Source: 2-02-FULL-55-14 sp964581115
GTDB taxonomy: Bacteria; Bacteroidota; Ignavibacteria; UBA10030
DNA length: 64,000 bases
Assembly (NCBI GenBank): GCA_964581115.1
Contig: CAZOMY010000002.1
Coordinates: 186,001-250,000, forward strand
Reading direction: 5' to 3'
Below are positions 26,430 to 35,647 of the stretch, piece after piece (within the stretch, counting starts at the first letter, position 1; every line of letters begins with the position of its first letter). Under the pieces are notes generated by a model. The model worked only from the letters and a program-made list of their open reading frames with translations. It made no database searches and was not told the DNA's origin. Made by a program: the position numbers and the translations under genes.

Positions 26430-27770
26430 ATGAATTCCTACGCTGAATCGGTCCTGAGTCTCGTAAAGGCCAAGAATCCGGCAGAGCCGGAGTTCCACCA
26501 GGCCGTGCAGGAAGTTCTCCACTCGCTCGAGCCGGTGCTCGTGCGCCATCCCGAATATCGGTCCGCAAAGATCCTGGAGCGGATGGTCGAACCGGAGCGC
26601 GTCGTCATCTTCCGCGTTCCGTGGATCGACGATCGTGGAGACGTCCAAGTCAACCGCGGTTTCCGAGTGCAGATGAACAGCGCGATCGGGCCGTACAAGG
26701 GTGGACTTCGATTCCATCCTTCCGTCACGCTCGGCACGCTGAAGTTCCTGGCCTTTGAACAGGTGTTCAAGAATGCGCTCACGACGCTCCCGATGGGTGG
26801 CGGCAAGGGTGGCTCGGACTTCGACCCGAAAGGCAAAAGCGACCAGGAAGTGATGCGCTTCTGCCAGAGCTTCATGACGGAGCTCTTCCGTCATATCGGA
26901 CCCGACACTGACGTTCCGGCTGGCGACATCGGCGTGGGGGCGCGGGAGATCGGCTTCCTCTTCGGTCAGTACAAACGGTTGACGCGCGAGTTCTCCGGGG
27001 TCTTGACGGGCAAAGGATTGAATTGGGGCGGATCGCTGATCCGACCGGAGGCGACGGGCTTTGGAGTTGTCTATTTTGCACAAGAGATGCTCAAGACGCG
27101 CGGCAAGAGCTTCGAAGGCCTCCGTGTGGCCGTCTCCGGTTTCGGCAATGTGGCATGGGGAGCGGTCACGAAAGCCAACGAGCTGGGCGCCAAGGTCGTG
27201 ACGCTTTCAGGTCCCGACGGATTCGTCCACGATCCTAACGGCATCTCGGGCGAGAGGATCGACTATATGCTTGAGATGCGTGCGAGCGCTCGCGACAGCG
27301 TCAAGGACTACGCGGATAAGTTCAAGGTCGAATTCCACGCCGGCAAACGGCCGTGGGGCGTAAAGGTTGACGTCGCTCTGCCGTGTGCCACGCAGAACGA
27401 GCTCGACGAGAACGATGCAAAAGAACTTGTCAAGAACGGCTGTTTCTGCGTCTGCGAGGGAGCCAACATGCCGACCTCGCTTGGCGGCATTCGTGTGTTC
27501 GAAGAAGCGAAGGTCCTGTTCTCGCCGGGCAAAGCGTCGAATGCCGGCGGCGTGGCTACGTCGGGCCTCGAAATGAGCCAGAACAGCATGCGTCTGTCAT
27601 GGTCGCGTGAAGAGGTGGACCAGCGTCTCCACCAGATCATGCGGACGATCCACGACACGTGCCTTCAGGTCTCGAACACGTACGGCGCCCCGGGCAACTA
27701 TGTGACGGGCGCCAACATCGCCGGATTCCTCAAGGTGGCGACGGCGATGATGGATCAGGGCATTGTGTGA
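26430..27770 (+). CDS. gdhA: NADP-type glutamate dehydrogenase, hexameric class
   Basis: This enzyme reductively aminates 2-oxoglutarate to glutamate, assimilating ammonium. The 446-residue product matches the roughly 450-residue hexameric family. It has FRVQMNSAIGPYKGGLRFHP (about 79-98), the catalytic lysine region LPMGGGKGGSDFDPKGKS (about 120-137), PAGDIGVGAREIGFLFGQY (about 163-181), and the dinucleotide-binding segment VAVSGFGNVAWGAVTK (about 233-248). It ends with the usual NIAGFLKVATAMMDQGIV. It is followed by its own terminator, so it is probably monocistronic. Confidence 0.96.
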   Translation: MNSYAESVLSLVKAKNPAEPEFHQAVQEVLHSLEPVLVRHPEYRSAKILERMVEPERVVIFRVPWIDDRGDVQVNRGFRVQMNSAIGPYKGGLRFHPSVTLGTLKFLAFEQVFKNALTTLPMGGGKGGSDFDPKGKSDQEVMRFCQSFMTELFRHIGPDTDVPAGDIGVGAREIGFLFGQYKRLTREFSGVLTGKGLNWGGSLIRPEATGFGVVYFAQEMLKTRGKSFEGLRVAVSGFGNVAWGAVTKANELGAKVVTLSGPDGFVHDPNGISGERIDYMLEMRASARDSVKDYADKFKVEFHAGKRPWGVKVDVALPCATQNELDENDAKELVKNGCFCVCEGANMPTSLGGIRVFEEAKVLFSPGKASNAGGVATSGLEMSQNSMRLSWSREEVDQRLHQIMRTIHDTCLQVSNTYGAPGNYVTGANIAGFLKVATAMMDQGIV

Positions 27771-27789
27771 CGCTGGATGACGGTTCGAT

Positions 27790-27828
27790 GCAGGCGGGGT
27801 GGGTCATTTCGCCCCGCCTGCGTGTTTT
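27790..27828 (+). terminator. intrinsic terminator after gdhA
   Basis: A perfect stem GCAGGCGGGG (27790-27799) / CCCCGCCTGC (27812-27821) followed by GTGTTTTTG. Confidence 0.9.
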
Positions 27829-27866
27829 TGTCGAGCTGCCCTTGCGGCGACGGGATCGTCGATCGG

Positions 27867-30857
27867 ATGGCGATGGTGAGCGCCGACTTCCTCCATATTG
27901 AAGACGTCCAGGGGAGCCGCATCAAGAGCTTTCAGCACTTGATGCGGTTCCGCATTCGAGACATCCTCCTCGTGTCGAGCCTCTACGACAACTACTTGTT
28001 CGAAGAGGACGGACGCCTCTACGAACTCATCCATCAGGAGGCGATGGCGCTCAACCTGAGCTTCGCACCGGAGTTCACGCACGCCTCGACGGCCACGGAG
28101 GCCCTCGACCTCCTGAAGGACGGCCGGTCCTTTGACCTGATCATCACGACGATGCATATCGAGGATATGCACGTGGTGAAGTTCGCGCAGGCCGTGCGGG
28201 CTGCTGGCTACGATATTCCCATGGTCCTGCTGGCGTATGACAACCGGGAACGCAAGGAGATCGTCACGCAGTATGACACGTCGATCTTCGAGCGCATCTT
28301 CATCTGGCTGGGGGACTACCGGCTGATCATCGCGATCATCAAGGACATCGAGGACCGTCGCAATGTCGAAGAGGATACCCGGACGGCGGGCGTTCAGGTC
28401 ATCATCCTGGTCGAAGACAACGTCAAGTTCTACTCGTCGTACCTGCCCATCCTGTATTCGGAGATCCTCAATCAGTCGCAGCGCCTGATCCGCGAGGGGG
28501 TGAACCTGTCGCACCGGCTGCTGCGCATGCGAGCCCGGCCGAAGATCCTGCTGTGCAACACCTACGATGAAGCGTGGGCCGCGTTCATCACCTATCGGGA
28601 GCATGTCCTCGGCATCGTTTCGGACATCAACTTCCTCCGCGGGGGTAAGAAGGATCCCGAAGCGGGCCTCCTGTTCGCCCGGCAGGTGCGATCGATGCAG
28701 GACGACATCCCCATCCTGCTCCAGTCGAGCACGGCCGAGTTCGAGGCTCCGGCCCGCGATGCCGGGGCGGCCTTCCTGCAGAAGGGTGACCCCCGTCTCC
28801 TGCATCAGTTGAGAGAGTTCGTTCTGGAGAACTTCGGATTCGGCGATTTCATCTTCCGGATGCCGGACCACAGCGAGGTCGGCAGGGCGGTGGATCTGCT
28901 TTCGCTTGAAGAGGGACTTCGCAGCGTTCCAGTGGACTCGATCGTCTTCCATGCCCGGCGGAATCATTTCTCGAAATGGCTCAAGGCCCGAACGGAGTTC
29001 GGTCTGGCGCATCGGCTGCGGCCGCAGAAGGTGGAGGACTATCCGACGCCCGAGGCGCTCCGCCAGTCGCTCATCGCGGACCTCCGTGCATACCGGGAAA
29101 TGCGCCAGCGCGGGGTCATCACGGAGTTCAACCGCGAAACGTTCGACATTCGGTCGTCGTTCGCCCGCATCGGTTCGGGTTCGCTCGGCGGCAAGGCCCG
29201 CGGACTGGGGTTCGTCGGTACGCTCATCAGCAGCTATGCGCTGCGGAACAAGTTCAAGGATGTCGAGATCAGCGTACCGTCGGGCGTCGTGATCGCCACG
29301 GACGCATTCGACCGTTTTCTGGCGATGAATGACCTGGAGTCGTTCGCTCTTGGCGGGCCCGATGACGACGAGCTCCGGCGGCGCTTCCTGGAGGCGCCGA
29401 ACTTCCCTGAGGACGTCGCCGAAAAGCTGTGGCAGTTTCTCGATGTCATCCAGGAGCCACTGGCCGTGCGCTCGTCGAGTCTCCTGGAGGATTCACAATA
29501 CCAGCCGTTCGCGGGCGTGTACGAGACGTACATGATCCCGAACAACAATCCGGACAAAGACCTCCGGATGCTGGAGCTGCTCCAGAGCATCAAACTCGTC
29601 TATGCGTCGACCTTTGCGCGACCTGCCCGGGAATACATGCGCATGACCTCCTACCGGCCGGAAGAGGAGAAGATGGCTGTGATCGTACAGCGCATGGTGG
29701 GGGCGGCGAGGAACGGTCGCTTCTATCCGGACTTCTCGGGGGTTGCCCGTTCGTACAACTTCTACCCCGTGCCGCCGCAAACGGCGACCGACGGTATCTG
29801 TCAGGTGGCCCTGGGACTGGGAAAGACCGTCGTCGACGGCGGGAACACCGTGCGCTTCTGTCCCAAGTACCCCCGTCATCTCATGCAGTTCTTCTCGACG
29901 ACGGAGACCATCAAGAATGCACAGCAGTCGTTCTATGCGCTCGATCTCGAGATGGACCTGCGCGACGGTCAGGCACACACGCCCGACCTCTTTGTCAAGC
30001 AATACGGCCTCAGCCAGGCCGAGCAGGATCAAACCCTGTTCTATGTCGGGTCGACGTGGTCGCCGGAGAACGAGACGGTCTATGACGGCATCTCGCGTCC
30101 CGGTCGTCGCATCGTAACGTTCGCGCCGGTCCTCAAGCACGGTCTCTTTCCGCTCCCCGAGATCGTGGACCTGATGCTCGACATGGGAACGTGGGGCATG
30201 GGCACCCCGGTGGAGATCGAATTCGCGGCCACGATGAACTTGCCTCCTGACCGACCGAGCGACTTTTGCATGCTCCAGATCCGTCCGATGGTGTTGCATC
30301 GCGAGCTCGAGGAACTCGAGGTGGAGGATCACGATCCGGCGGAGGTCTTGTGCCAGAGTCCGCAGGTGATGGGGAATGGGATCATCACCGACATCACCGA
30401 CGTCGTCGTCGTCGACCAGCATCGGTTCGACCGGGGCCGAAGTCAGGAAGCGGCTCGCGAGGTGGCCCAGTTGAACGCCCGGCTCATCGCCGAGCATCGT
30501 CCGTACATCCTCGTCGGCGTCGGCCGATGGGGAAGCCTTGACCACTGGCTGGGTATCCCGGTGACGTGGGAACAGATCTCCGGTGCGTCGGTGATCGTCG
30601 AGTCGGCTTTCAAGGACTTCAACGTGACGCCGTCACAAGGCTCCCACTTTTTCCAGAACATCACGTCGTTCCGCGTCGGTTACTTCTCCGTGAATGCCTT
30701 TGAGCAGATGGGCTCGATCGACTGGGAATGGCTTCTCTCCCAGCCGGCACAGACCACGCTCTCGATGGTACGGCATCTCCGCTTCGACCGTCCGTTCACG
30801 ATCAAGATCAATGGTCACAAGAATCGTGGTATCATCCTGAAGCCAGGGATCCAGTGA
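27867..30857 (+). CDS. two receiver-like domains fused to a PEP/pyruvate-binding ATP-grasp domain
   Basis: The 996-residue cytosolic protein has three parts. Residues about 25-150 form a receiver-like fold in which the phospho-Asp position is occupied by Thr (FDLIITTMHIED), so it is probably a pseudo-receiver. Residues about 190-345 form a second receiver with a long helical insertion. It keeps the acidic pair (VED), an Asp in GIVSDINF, a Ser/Thr in LLQSST and a Lys in FLQKGD, so it could be phosphorylated. From about 430 a PPDK/PEP-synthase N-terminal ATP-grasp domain follows (GSGSLGGKARGLGFV, PLAVRSSSLLEDSQYQPFAG). The phosphohistidine swivel and PEP-binding barrel are not evident. A conserved C-terminal block (GRWGSLDHWLG, SQGSHFFQN) ends the protein. 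The start could equally be ATG 27873. The target is unknown. Confidence 0.8.
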   Translation: MAMVSADFLHIEDVQGSRIKSFQHLMRFRIRDILLVSSLYDNYLFEEDGRLYELIHQEAMALNLSFAPEFTHASTATEALDLLKDGRSFDLIITTMHIEDMHVVKFAQAVRAAGYDIPMVLLAYDNRERKEIVTQYDTSIFERIFIWLGDYRLIIAIIKDIEDRRNVEEDTRTAGVQVIILVEDNVKFYSSYLPILYSEILNQSQRLIREGVNLSHRLLRMRARPKILLCNTYDEAWAAFITYREHVLGIVSDINFLRGGKKDPEAGLLFARQVRSMQDDIPILLQSSTAEFEAPARDAGAAFLQKGDPRLLHQLREFVLENFGFGDFIFRMPDHSEVGRAVDLLSLEEGLRSVPVDSIVFHARRNHFSKWLKARTEFGLAHRLRPQKVEDYPTPEALRQSLIADLRAYREMRQRGVITEFNRETFDIRSSFARIGSGSLGGKARGLGFVGTLISSYALRNKFKDVEISVPSGVVIATDAFDRFLAMNDLESFALGGPDDDELRRRFLEAPNFPEDVAEKLWQFLDVIQEPLAVRSSSLLEDSQYQPFAGVYETYMIPNNNPDKDLRMLELLQSIKLVYASTFARPAREYMRMTSYRPEEEKMAVIVQRMVGAARNGRFYPDFSGVARSYNFYPVPPQTATDGICQVALGLGKTVVDGGNTVRFCPKYPRHLMQFFSTTETIKNAQQSFYALDLEMDLRDGQAHTPDLFVKQYGLSQAEQDQTLFYVGSTWSPENETVYDGISRPGRRIVTFAPVLKHGLFPLPEIVDLMLDMGTWGMGTPVEIEFAATMNLPPDRPSDFCMLQIRPMVLHRELEELEVEDHDPAEVLCQSPQVMGNGIITDITDVVVVDQHRFDRGRSQEAAREVAQLNARLIAEHRPYILVGVGRWGSLDHWLGIPVTWEQISGASVIVESAFKDFNVTPSQGSHFFQNITSFRVGYFSVNAFEQMGSIDWEWLLSQPAQTTLSMVRHLRFDRPFTIKINGHKNRGIILKPGIQ

Positions 30858-32029
30858 GCCGTCGCCTTCCTTCTGCAGTCATGCTCTTCGCATCATTGAC
30901 CGTCGCGGCACTGACCGGCTGCTCGCCGACGGCGAAGGTGACCATCCTTGTCCAATTGCCTTCAAGCACGCCGTTTGGAGACACGCTGACCGTCGCGGGC
31001 AATCACCAGGACTTCGGATCCTGGGACCCCAGCGTGGCGGTGTTGACGAGAGGCGAAGGCCTGACGGCCTCACGGACCTTTCGACTGCCCAAAGGTACGC
31101 GACTCGAGTTCAAGGTGACTCGCGGGTCGTGGGAGACGGAGGCCATCTACGAACGAGACGGTCAGATCCCGCAGAACACCACGCTGACGGTGGAGCACGA
31201 CACCACGGTCACGTTGGCCCCCGTGGGATGGAAAGACTCCATGCCGAAGCCGTCGAGCACGCTGACCGGGACCTCGGAGGTCCATCACGATCTTGCCGGT
31301 GAGGGGCTACGCCACCGGCGTACGGTCACCGTGCGGTTGCCGCCCAGCTACCGTTCGCAGACGCAGCGGCGATATCCTGTGATATATCTTCACGACGGGC
31401 AGAACTGCTTCGATCGTTCGACGGCGGCTTTCGGGTCGGAATGGCAGGCGGACGAGAAGATGGACAGCCTCGCGGCCGTCGGGGCCGTCGAAGAGGTCAT
31501 TCTCGTGGCGATCAACAACACGTCGGACCGTATCGACGAGTACTCTGACACGCCGCTGGGCAGGGCTTACGCAACCTTTGTGGCCCACCGCCTGAAGCCG
31601 ATGATCGACTCGCTCTACCGTACGCAGCCCGGTCCGGAGGACACAGCCGTCATGGGGTCATCGATGGGTGGATTGATCTCGTTCCTCTTCACCTGGTGGC
31701 ATCCGGAAGTGTTCGGCAAAGCCGCCTGCCTGTCGAGCGTCTTCGACCGCCGCCGGACCGACGTCATTCCGCTGGTCGAGCGAACGCAATCGGGCCCGGC
31801 TGGGCGTCGCATCTACATGGATTGTGGAGGCGCCCCGGGCGAGATCATGCTCAAAGCCGGCATGGATGAAATGCTGGGACTCCTGCGAGAACGAGGCTGG
31901 GTGGAAGGGAGGGATCTCGCGTGGCATTTCGATCCCGCCGCCGAGCACAACGAACGGGCATGGGCTGGGCGTTTGTGGAGGCCGTTGACCTTCCTCTTCG
32001 CAAGGTCCGCAAGTTCCTTCTCACAGTAA
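30854..32029 (+). CDS. lipoprotein with CBM20-like domain and esterase domain
   Basis: The 391-residue product starts with GTG 30854, overlapping the previous stop by four bases (GTGA). A lipoprotein signal ends at lipobox LTGC (about 19-22). Residues about 27-120 look like a starch-binding CBM20 fold (DTLTVAGNHQDFGSWDP). Residues about 140-391 form an alpha/beta-hydrolase of the esterase D/Fes type: RYPVIYLHDGQNCFD, nucleophile elbow GSSMGG, and a C-terminal His in EHNERAW. It is likely tethered in the envelope. Substrates might be acylated glycans or siderophores, which the sequence does not decide. Translational coupling to the ATP-grasp protein gene is notable. Confidence 0.82.
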   Translation: MSRRLPSAVMLFASLTVAALTGCSPTAKVTILVQLPSSTPFGDTLTVAGNHQDFGSWDPSVAVLTRGEGLTASRTFRLPKGTRLEFKVTRGSWETEAIYERDGQIPQNTTLTVEHDTTVTLAPVGWKDSMPKPSSTLTGTSEVHHDLAGEGLRHRRTVTVRLPPSYRSQTQRRYPVIYLHDGQNCFDRSTAAFGSEWQADEKMDSLAAVGAVEEVILVAINNTSDRIDEYSDTPLGRAYATFVAHRLKPMIDSLYRTQPGPEDTAVMGSSMGGLISFLFTWWHPEVFGKAACLSSVFDRRRTDVIPLVERTQSGPAGRRIYMDCGGAPGEIMLKAGMDEMLGLLRERGWVEGRDLAWHFDPAAEHNERAWAGRLWRPLTFLFARSASSFSQ

Positions 32030-32045
32030 GGAAAGGGTGTGATCG

Positions 32046-34070
32046 ATGAAACGAATGATCTGCATCTCGCTCATGGTGGTGATCGTGGTCGGTACCGCCG
32101 GGGCTCAAGCCAGCCGACCGATCACGGTGGAGGATCTGCTCTCGTTCCGCCGAGTCTCGGATCCGCGCATCTCTCCCGACGGCCGTTGGATCGCTTTGAC
32201 CGTCACCGACCATTCGATTGCCGACAATCGGGCAACAAGTTCGATCGTGCTGGTCCCCTCGGCGGGAGGATCGGTCGTTCCGCTGACCTCATCAAAAGGA
32301 TCGAATCATTCTCCCCGGTGGCTTTCGGCGACCACGCTGGCATTCATCTCCACGCGCGACGGAGAATCGCAGGTCTGGACGATCGCAGTGACCGGTGGCG
32401 AGGCCCGCAAGCTTACAACGATCTCCACCGAGGTCTCAGGACTCCAGGCGTCGAAGGACGGCGCATGGATCGCTTTCGACTCCGAGGTCTATCCGGATTG
32501 TCCGGACGACGACTGCAATCGGCGGCGAGCGGCGGAGGTCGCAGGACGGGCGAGCAAAGCCAAGGTCTTCGATCGGTTGCCGTATCGAGTTTGGAACGCC
32601 TGGAAGGACGGGAAGCGCAGCCATCTCTTCGTCCAATCGACCTCGGGAGGGCCTGCCAACGATGTGACGCCGGGAGATCTGGACGTTCCTCCGATCGATC
32701 TCGGCGGAGCGCACGACTATGACCTTTCGCCCGACGGCCGGTCGATCGCCTACACGAAGAACACCGATCCCGTCGTGGCAACCAGCACGAACAACGACCT
32801 TTTTGTCGTGCCGATCGGCGGAGGTGAAGCGAAGCGGATCACGGAGAACCCGGCAAACGACGCCCAGCCCGTCTTCTCACCCGACGGCAAGACGATCGCC
32901 TACACGGCGATGCGCAGGCCCGGATTCGAGGCCGACCGCCGCGTAATCATGCTCTACGACGTGGCAACGGATTCGCGAAGAGCCCTGACGGAAGCCGCGG
33001 ATCACAGCTTCAGCGAAGTGGTCTGGACGCCCGACGGAAAGCACCTGCTCACGACGGCCGACCATCGCGGTGCGCGTTCGATCTTCAAGATCGCCGTGAA
33101 CGACGGAACGGTGGAGTCGTTGTTGCACGAAGGTGTGTCCACCGGGATGAGGATCTCGCCGGACGGCAGATCGCTGTTCTTCGTCCATGAGCGTATGCAC
33201 CAACCGTCGGAATTGTACCGGCTGGATCTTTCGTCGAGGCGTCTCACGAAACTGACGGGCTTCAATGATGAACGCGTCAAAGGTCTCGACCTCCCGGCAA
33301 AGGAGGACGTCTGGTTCGAAGGAGCGGGCGGGGTGAAGGTTCATGCCCTGCTGCTCAAGCCTCCGGGGTTCGCCTCAGGCCGGAAGTACCCGCTGATCTA
33401 CCTTATCCATGGAGGGCCTCAAGGACAGTGGGCCGACCAGTTCCATTACCGATGGAGCGCTCAGCTATTCGCCTCACGCGGATATGTCGTGGCGATGGTG
33501 AACCCTCACGGGAGCACGGGCTATGGCCAGCGATTCACCGATGAGATCTCGGGCGATTGGGGCGGAGACGTGTATGAGGATCTGATGAAGGGGCTGGACC
33601 ATCTCGTCACCACGTATTCCTTCATCGACGGCACCCGCATCGCCGCTGCCGGAGCTTCGTACGGCGGCTATATGGTGAACTGGATGCTCGGCCAGACGGA
33701 CCGCTTCCGATGCTTCGTCAGTCACGACGGCGTGTTCAATCCGTGGAGCATGTACGGAACGACGGAAGAACTATGGTTCCCCGAGTGGGAATTCAAGGGG
33801 ACGCCGTATGAACAACCGGAGTTGTACGATCGTTGGTCGCCGCTCCGGCAGGCGTCGAAGTTCAAGACGCCCACGCTCGTCATTCACGGTCAGTTGGACT
33901 ACCGCGTCGACGTCAGTGAAGGATTCCAGCTTTTCACGGCCTTGCAGCGGCAAGGGGTCCCTTCGAAAATGCTGTATTTCCCTGATGAGGGACACTGGGT
34001 GACAAAGCCCGCGAACGCGGCGCTGTGGTATGCGACCGTACAGGACTGGATCGACATGTACACAAAGTGA
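32046..34070 (+). CDS. S9-family prolyl-oligopeptidase-type peptidase, secreted
   Basis: The 674-residue protein has a signal peptide (1 to about 21, GTAGAQA). An N-terminal beta-propeller of TolB/WD40-like blades follows (repeated S-P-D-G-R/K: DPRISPDGRWIALT, DLSPDGRSIAYTKN, FSPDGKTIAYTAM). The C-terminal peptidase domain (about 425-674) has HGGPQGQWADQF, the nucleophile motif GASYGGYM (Ser about 540), an Asp in GQLDYRVD and a His in DEGHWV. This fits acylaminoacyl-peptidase/dipeptidyl-peptidase enzymes. It follows the esterase gene by 16 bases, suggesting a shared transcript. Confidence 0.93.
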   Translation: MKRMICISLMVVIVVGTAGAQASRPITVEDLLSFRRVSDPRISPDGRWIALTVTDHSIADNRATSSIVLVPSAGGSVVPLTSSKGSNHSPRWLSATTLAFISTRDGESQVWTIAVTGGEARKLTTISTEVSGLQASKDGAWIAFDSEVYPDCPDDDCNRRRAAEVAGRASKAKVFDRLPYRVWNAWKDGKRSHLFVQSTSGGPANDVTPGDLDVPPIDLGGAHDYDLSPDGRSIAYTKNTDPVVATSTNNDLFVVPIGGGEAKRITENPANDAQPVFSPDGKTIAYTAMRRPGFEADRRVIMLYDVATDSRRALTEAADHSFSEVVWTPDGKHLLTTADHRGARSIFKIAVNDGTVESLLHEGVSTGMRISPDGRSLFFVHERMHQPSELYRLDLSSRRLTKLTGFNDERVKGLDLPAKEDVWFEGAGGVKVHALLLKPPGFASGRKYPLIYLIHGGPQGQWADQFHYRWSAQLFASRGYVVAMVNPHGSTGYGQRFTDEISGDWGGDVYEDLMKGLDHLVTTYSFIDGTRIAAAGASYGGYMVNWMLGQTDRFRCFVSHDGVFNPWSMYGTTEELWFPEWEFKGTPYEQPELYDRWSPLRQASKFKTPTLVIHGQLDYRVDVSEGFQLFTALQRQGVPSKMLYFPDEGHWVTKPANAALWYATVQDWIDMYTK

Positions 34071-34093
34071 GTTGATCGAACAAGGAGAACGAC

Positions 34094-35617
34094 GTGGAAC
34101 ACTTCAAACAGAGCATGCTTTCGTTGATCGTCGAGACCTCGACGAACCTGCCCCCCGATGTGCGACGGGCGCTGCTAAGAGCCATCGAATACGAGGATCC
34201 GAACTCGCAGGCCGGATTGGCGCTGCGCATGATCGCCGAGAACGTCGACATGGCGTGCGATCATAGCGGGGCCATCTGTCAGGATACCGGAATGCCTACG
34301 TTTGAGATCCGAACGCCGGTCGGCGCGAACATGATCTCGATGCGAAAGGATATCATGGAAGCGGTGGCAGAAGCCACGAAGCTTGGGAAACTCCGGCCGA
34401 ACTCTGTCGATTCCCTCACGGGGAAGAACAGCGGCAACAATCTTGGTCCCGGGACACCGGTCATCCATTTTGACCAACACGAGTCGGACGAGATCGAAGT
34501 GAAGCTGCTGTTGAAGGGGGGGGGCTGCGAGAACAAGAATATCCAGTATTCGCTTCCGATGGAATTGACCCATCTGGGCCGGGCGGACCGGACGCTGGAA
34601 GGGGTTCGCAAGTGCATCATGCACGCCGTTTGGCAAGCGCAGGGCCATGGATGCGCGATCGGGGCCTTGGGGGTGGCCATCGGCAGCGATCGGGCCTCGG
34701 GCTATCTGCACGCGAAAGAGCAGCTCTTTCGGTCCTTAGATGACGTGAACCCCGACCCGCAACTGGCGGCGCTGGAGGAGCGCATCATGAAGGACGCGAA
34801 TACCCTGGGCATCGGTACGATGGGCTTCGGAGGCCGTGTGTCGCTCATCGGCTGCAAGATCGGAGCGTTCAATCGGTTGCCGGCGAGCTTCTTCGTGTCG
34901 GTCGCGTACGATTGCTGGGCTTTCAGGCGTCTGGGGGTGATCCTCGACGGCACGACGGGCGTGATCAAGCGATGGCTTTACAAGGAGGAAGGACCGGCGA
35001 TCCGCATGGCCAGGGAAAAAGGCCTTCCGGTCACCGGTCGCGAAGTTCGTCTGACCACGCCGTTGTCTGAAGAGCAGGTCCGCAGCCTGCGCGTTGGCGA
35101 CGTCGTCATTCTCAGCGGTACGGCACACACCGGCCGCGACATGATCCATCATCATCTGACCACCCACGATTCCCCCATTCCGCTGGCCGGCGAGGTGATC
35201 TATCATTGCGGCCCGGTCGTGCTCAAGGAGGGGGCGGAATGGAAAGTAAAGGCGGCGGGTCCGACAACGAGCGGCAGAGAAGAGCCCTACCAAGGGGACA
35301 TTTTGCGCAGGTTCAAAGTGCGCGCGGTGATCGGCAAAGGGGGAATGGGCGCAAAGACGTCGGCTGCGCTCAAAGAGGTCGGAGCGGTGTATCTTAATGC
35401 CATCGGAGGCGCCGCGCAGTACTACGCCGCATGCATCACCGGCGTCGACGGTGTGGACTTCATGGAGTTCGGGATCCCCGAAGCGATGTGGCACCTGCGC
35501 ATCAAGGATTTCCCGGCCATCGTGACGATGGATGCTCACGGCAACAGCCTCCATGCCGATATCGAAAAGGCGACCGGCGAAAAACTGGCGGAATTCCGTG
35601 AACCGGTCGCGCATTGA
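34094..35617 (+). CDS. class I fumarate hydratase, iron-sulfur type
   Basis: This enzyme interconverts fumarate and malate in the TCA cycle using an oxygen-labile [4Fe-4S] cluster. The 507-residue single-chain product contains both the alpha-type domain (ACDHSGAICQDTGMPTF near 54-70; GGGCENKNIQYSLP near 140) and the beta-type domain (VRLTTPLSEEQVRSLRVGD near 318, HTGRDMIHHHL, GPTTSGREEPY). It ends at a conserved EFGIPEAMWHL block. Cysteines in the first two motifs and one in AACITGVDGVDF are the likely cluster ligands. It lies 23 bases after the S9 peptidase gene. Confidence 0.95.
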   Translation: MEHFKQSMLSLIVETSTNLPPDVRRALLRAIEYEDPNSQAGLALRMIAENVDMACDHSGAICQDTGMPTFEIRTPVGANMISMRKDIMEAVAEATKLGKLRPNSVDSLTGKNSGNNLGPGTPVIHFDQHESDEIEVKLLLKGGGCENKNIQYSLPMELTHLGRADRTLEGVRKCIMHAVWQAQGHGCAIGALGVAIGSDRASGYLHAKEQLFRSLDDVNPDPQLAALEERIMKDANTLGIGTMGFGGRVSLIGCKIGAFNRLPASFFVSVAYDCWAFRRLGVILDGTTGVIKRWLYKEEGPAIRMAREKGLPVTGREVRLTTPLSEEQVRSLRVGDVVILSGTAHTGRDMIHHHLTTHDSPIPLAGEVIYHCGPVVLKEGAEWKVKAAGPTTSGREEPYQGDILRRFKVRAVIGKGGMGAKTSAALKEVGAVYLNAIGGAAQYYAACITGVDGVDFMEFGIPEAMWHLRIKDFPAIVTMDAHGNSLHADIEKATGEKLAEFREPVAH

Positions 35618-35647
35618 TGACATGCGCTGCTGGGCGCTGGCGCATTC

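Noticed and set aside
27804..29012. 402-codon minus-strand frame opposite the receiver/ATP-grasp gene
   Set aside because: No family resemblance; the + strand protein is clearly real across the region.
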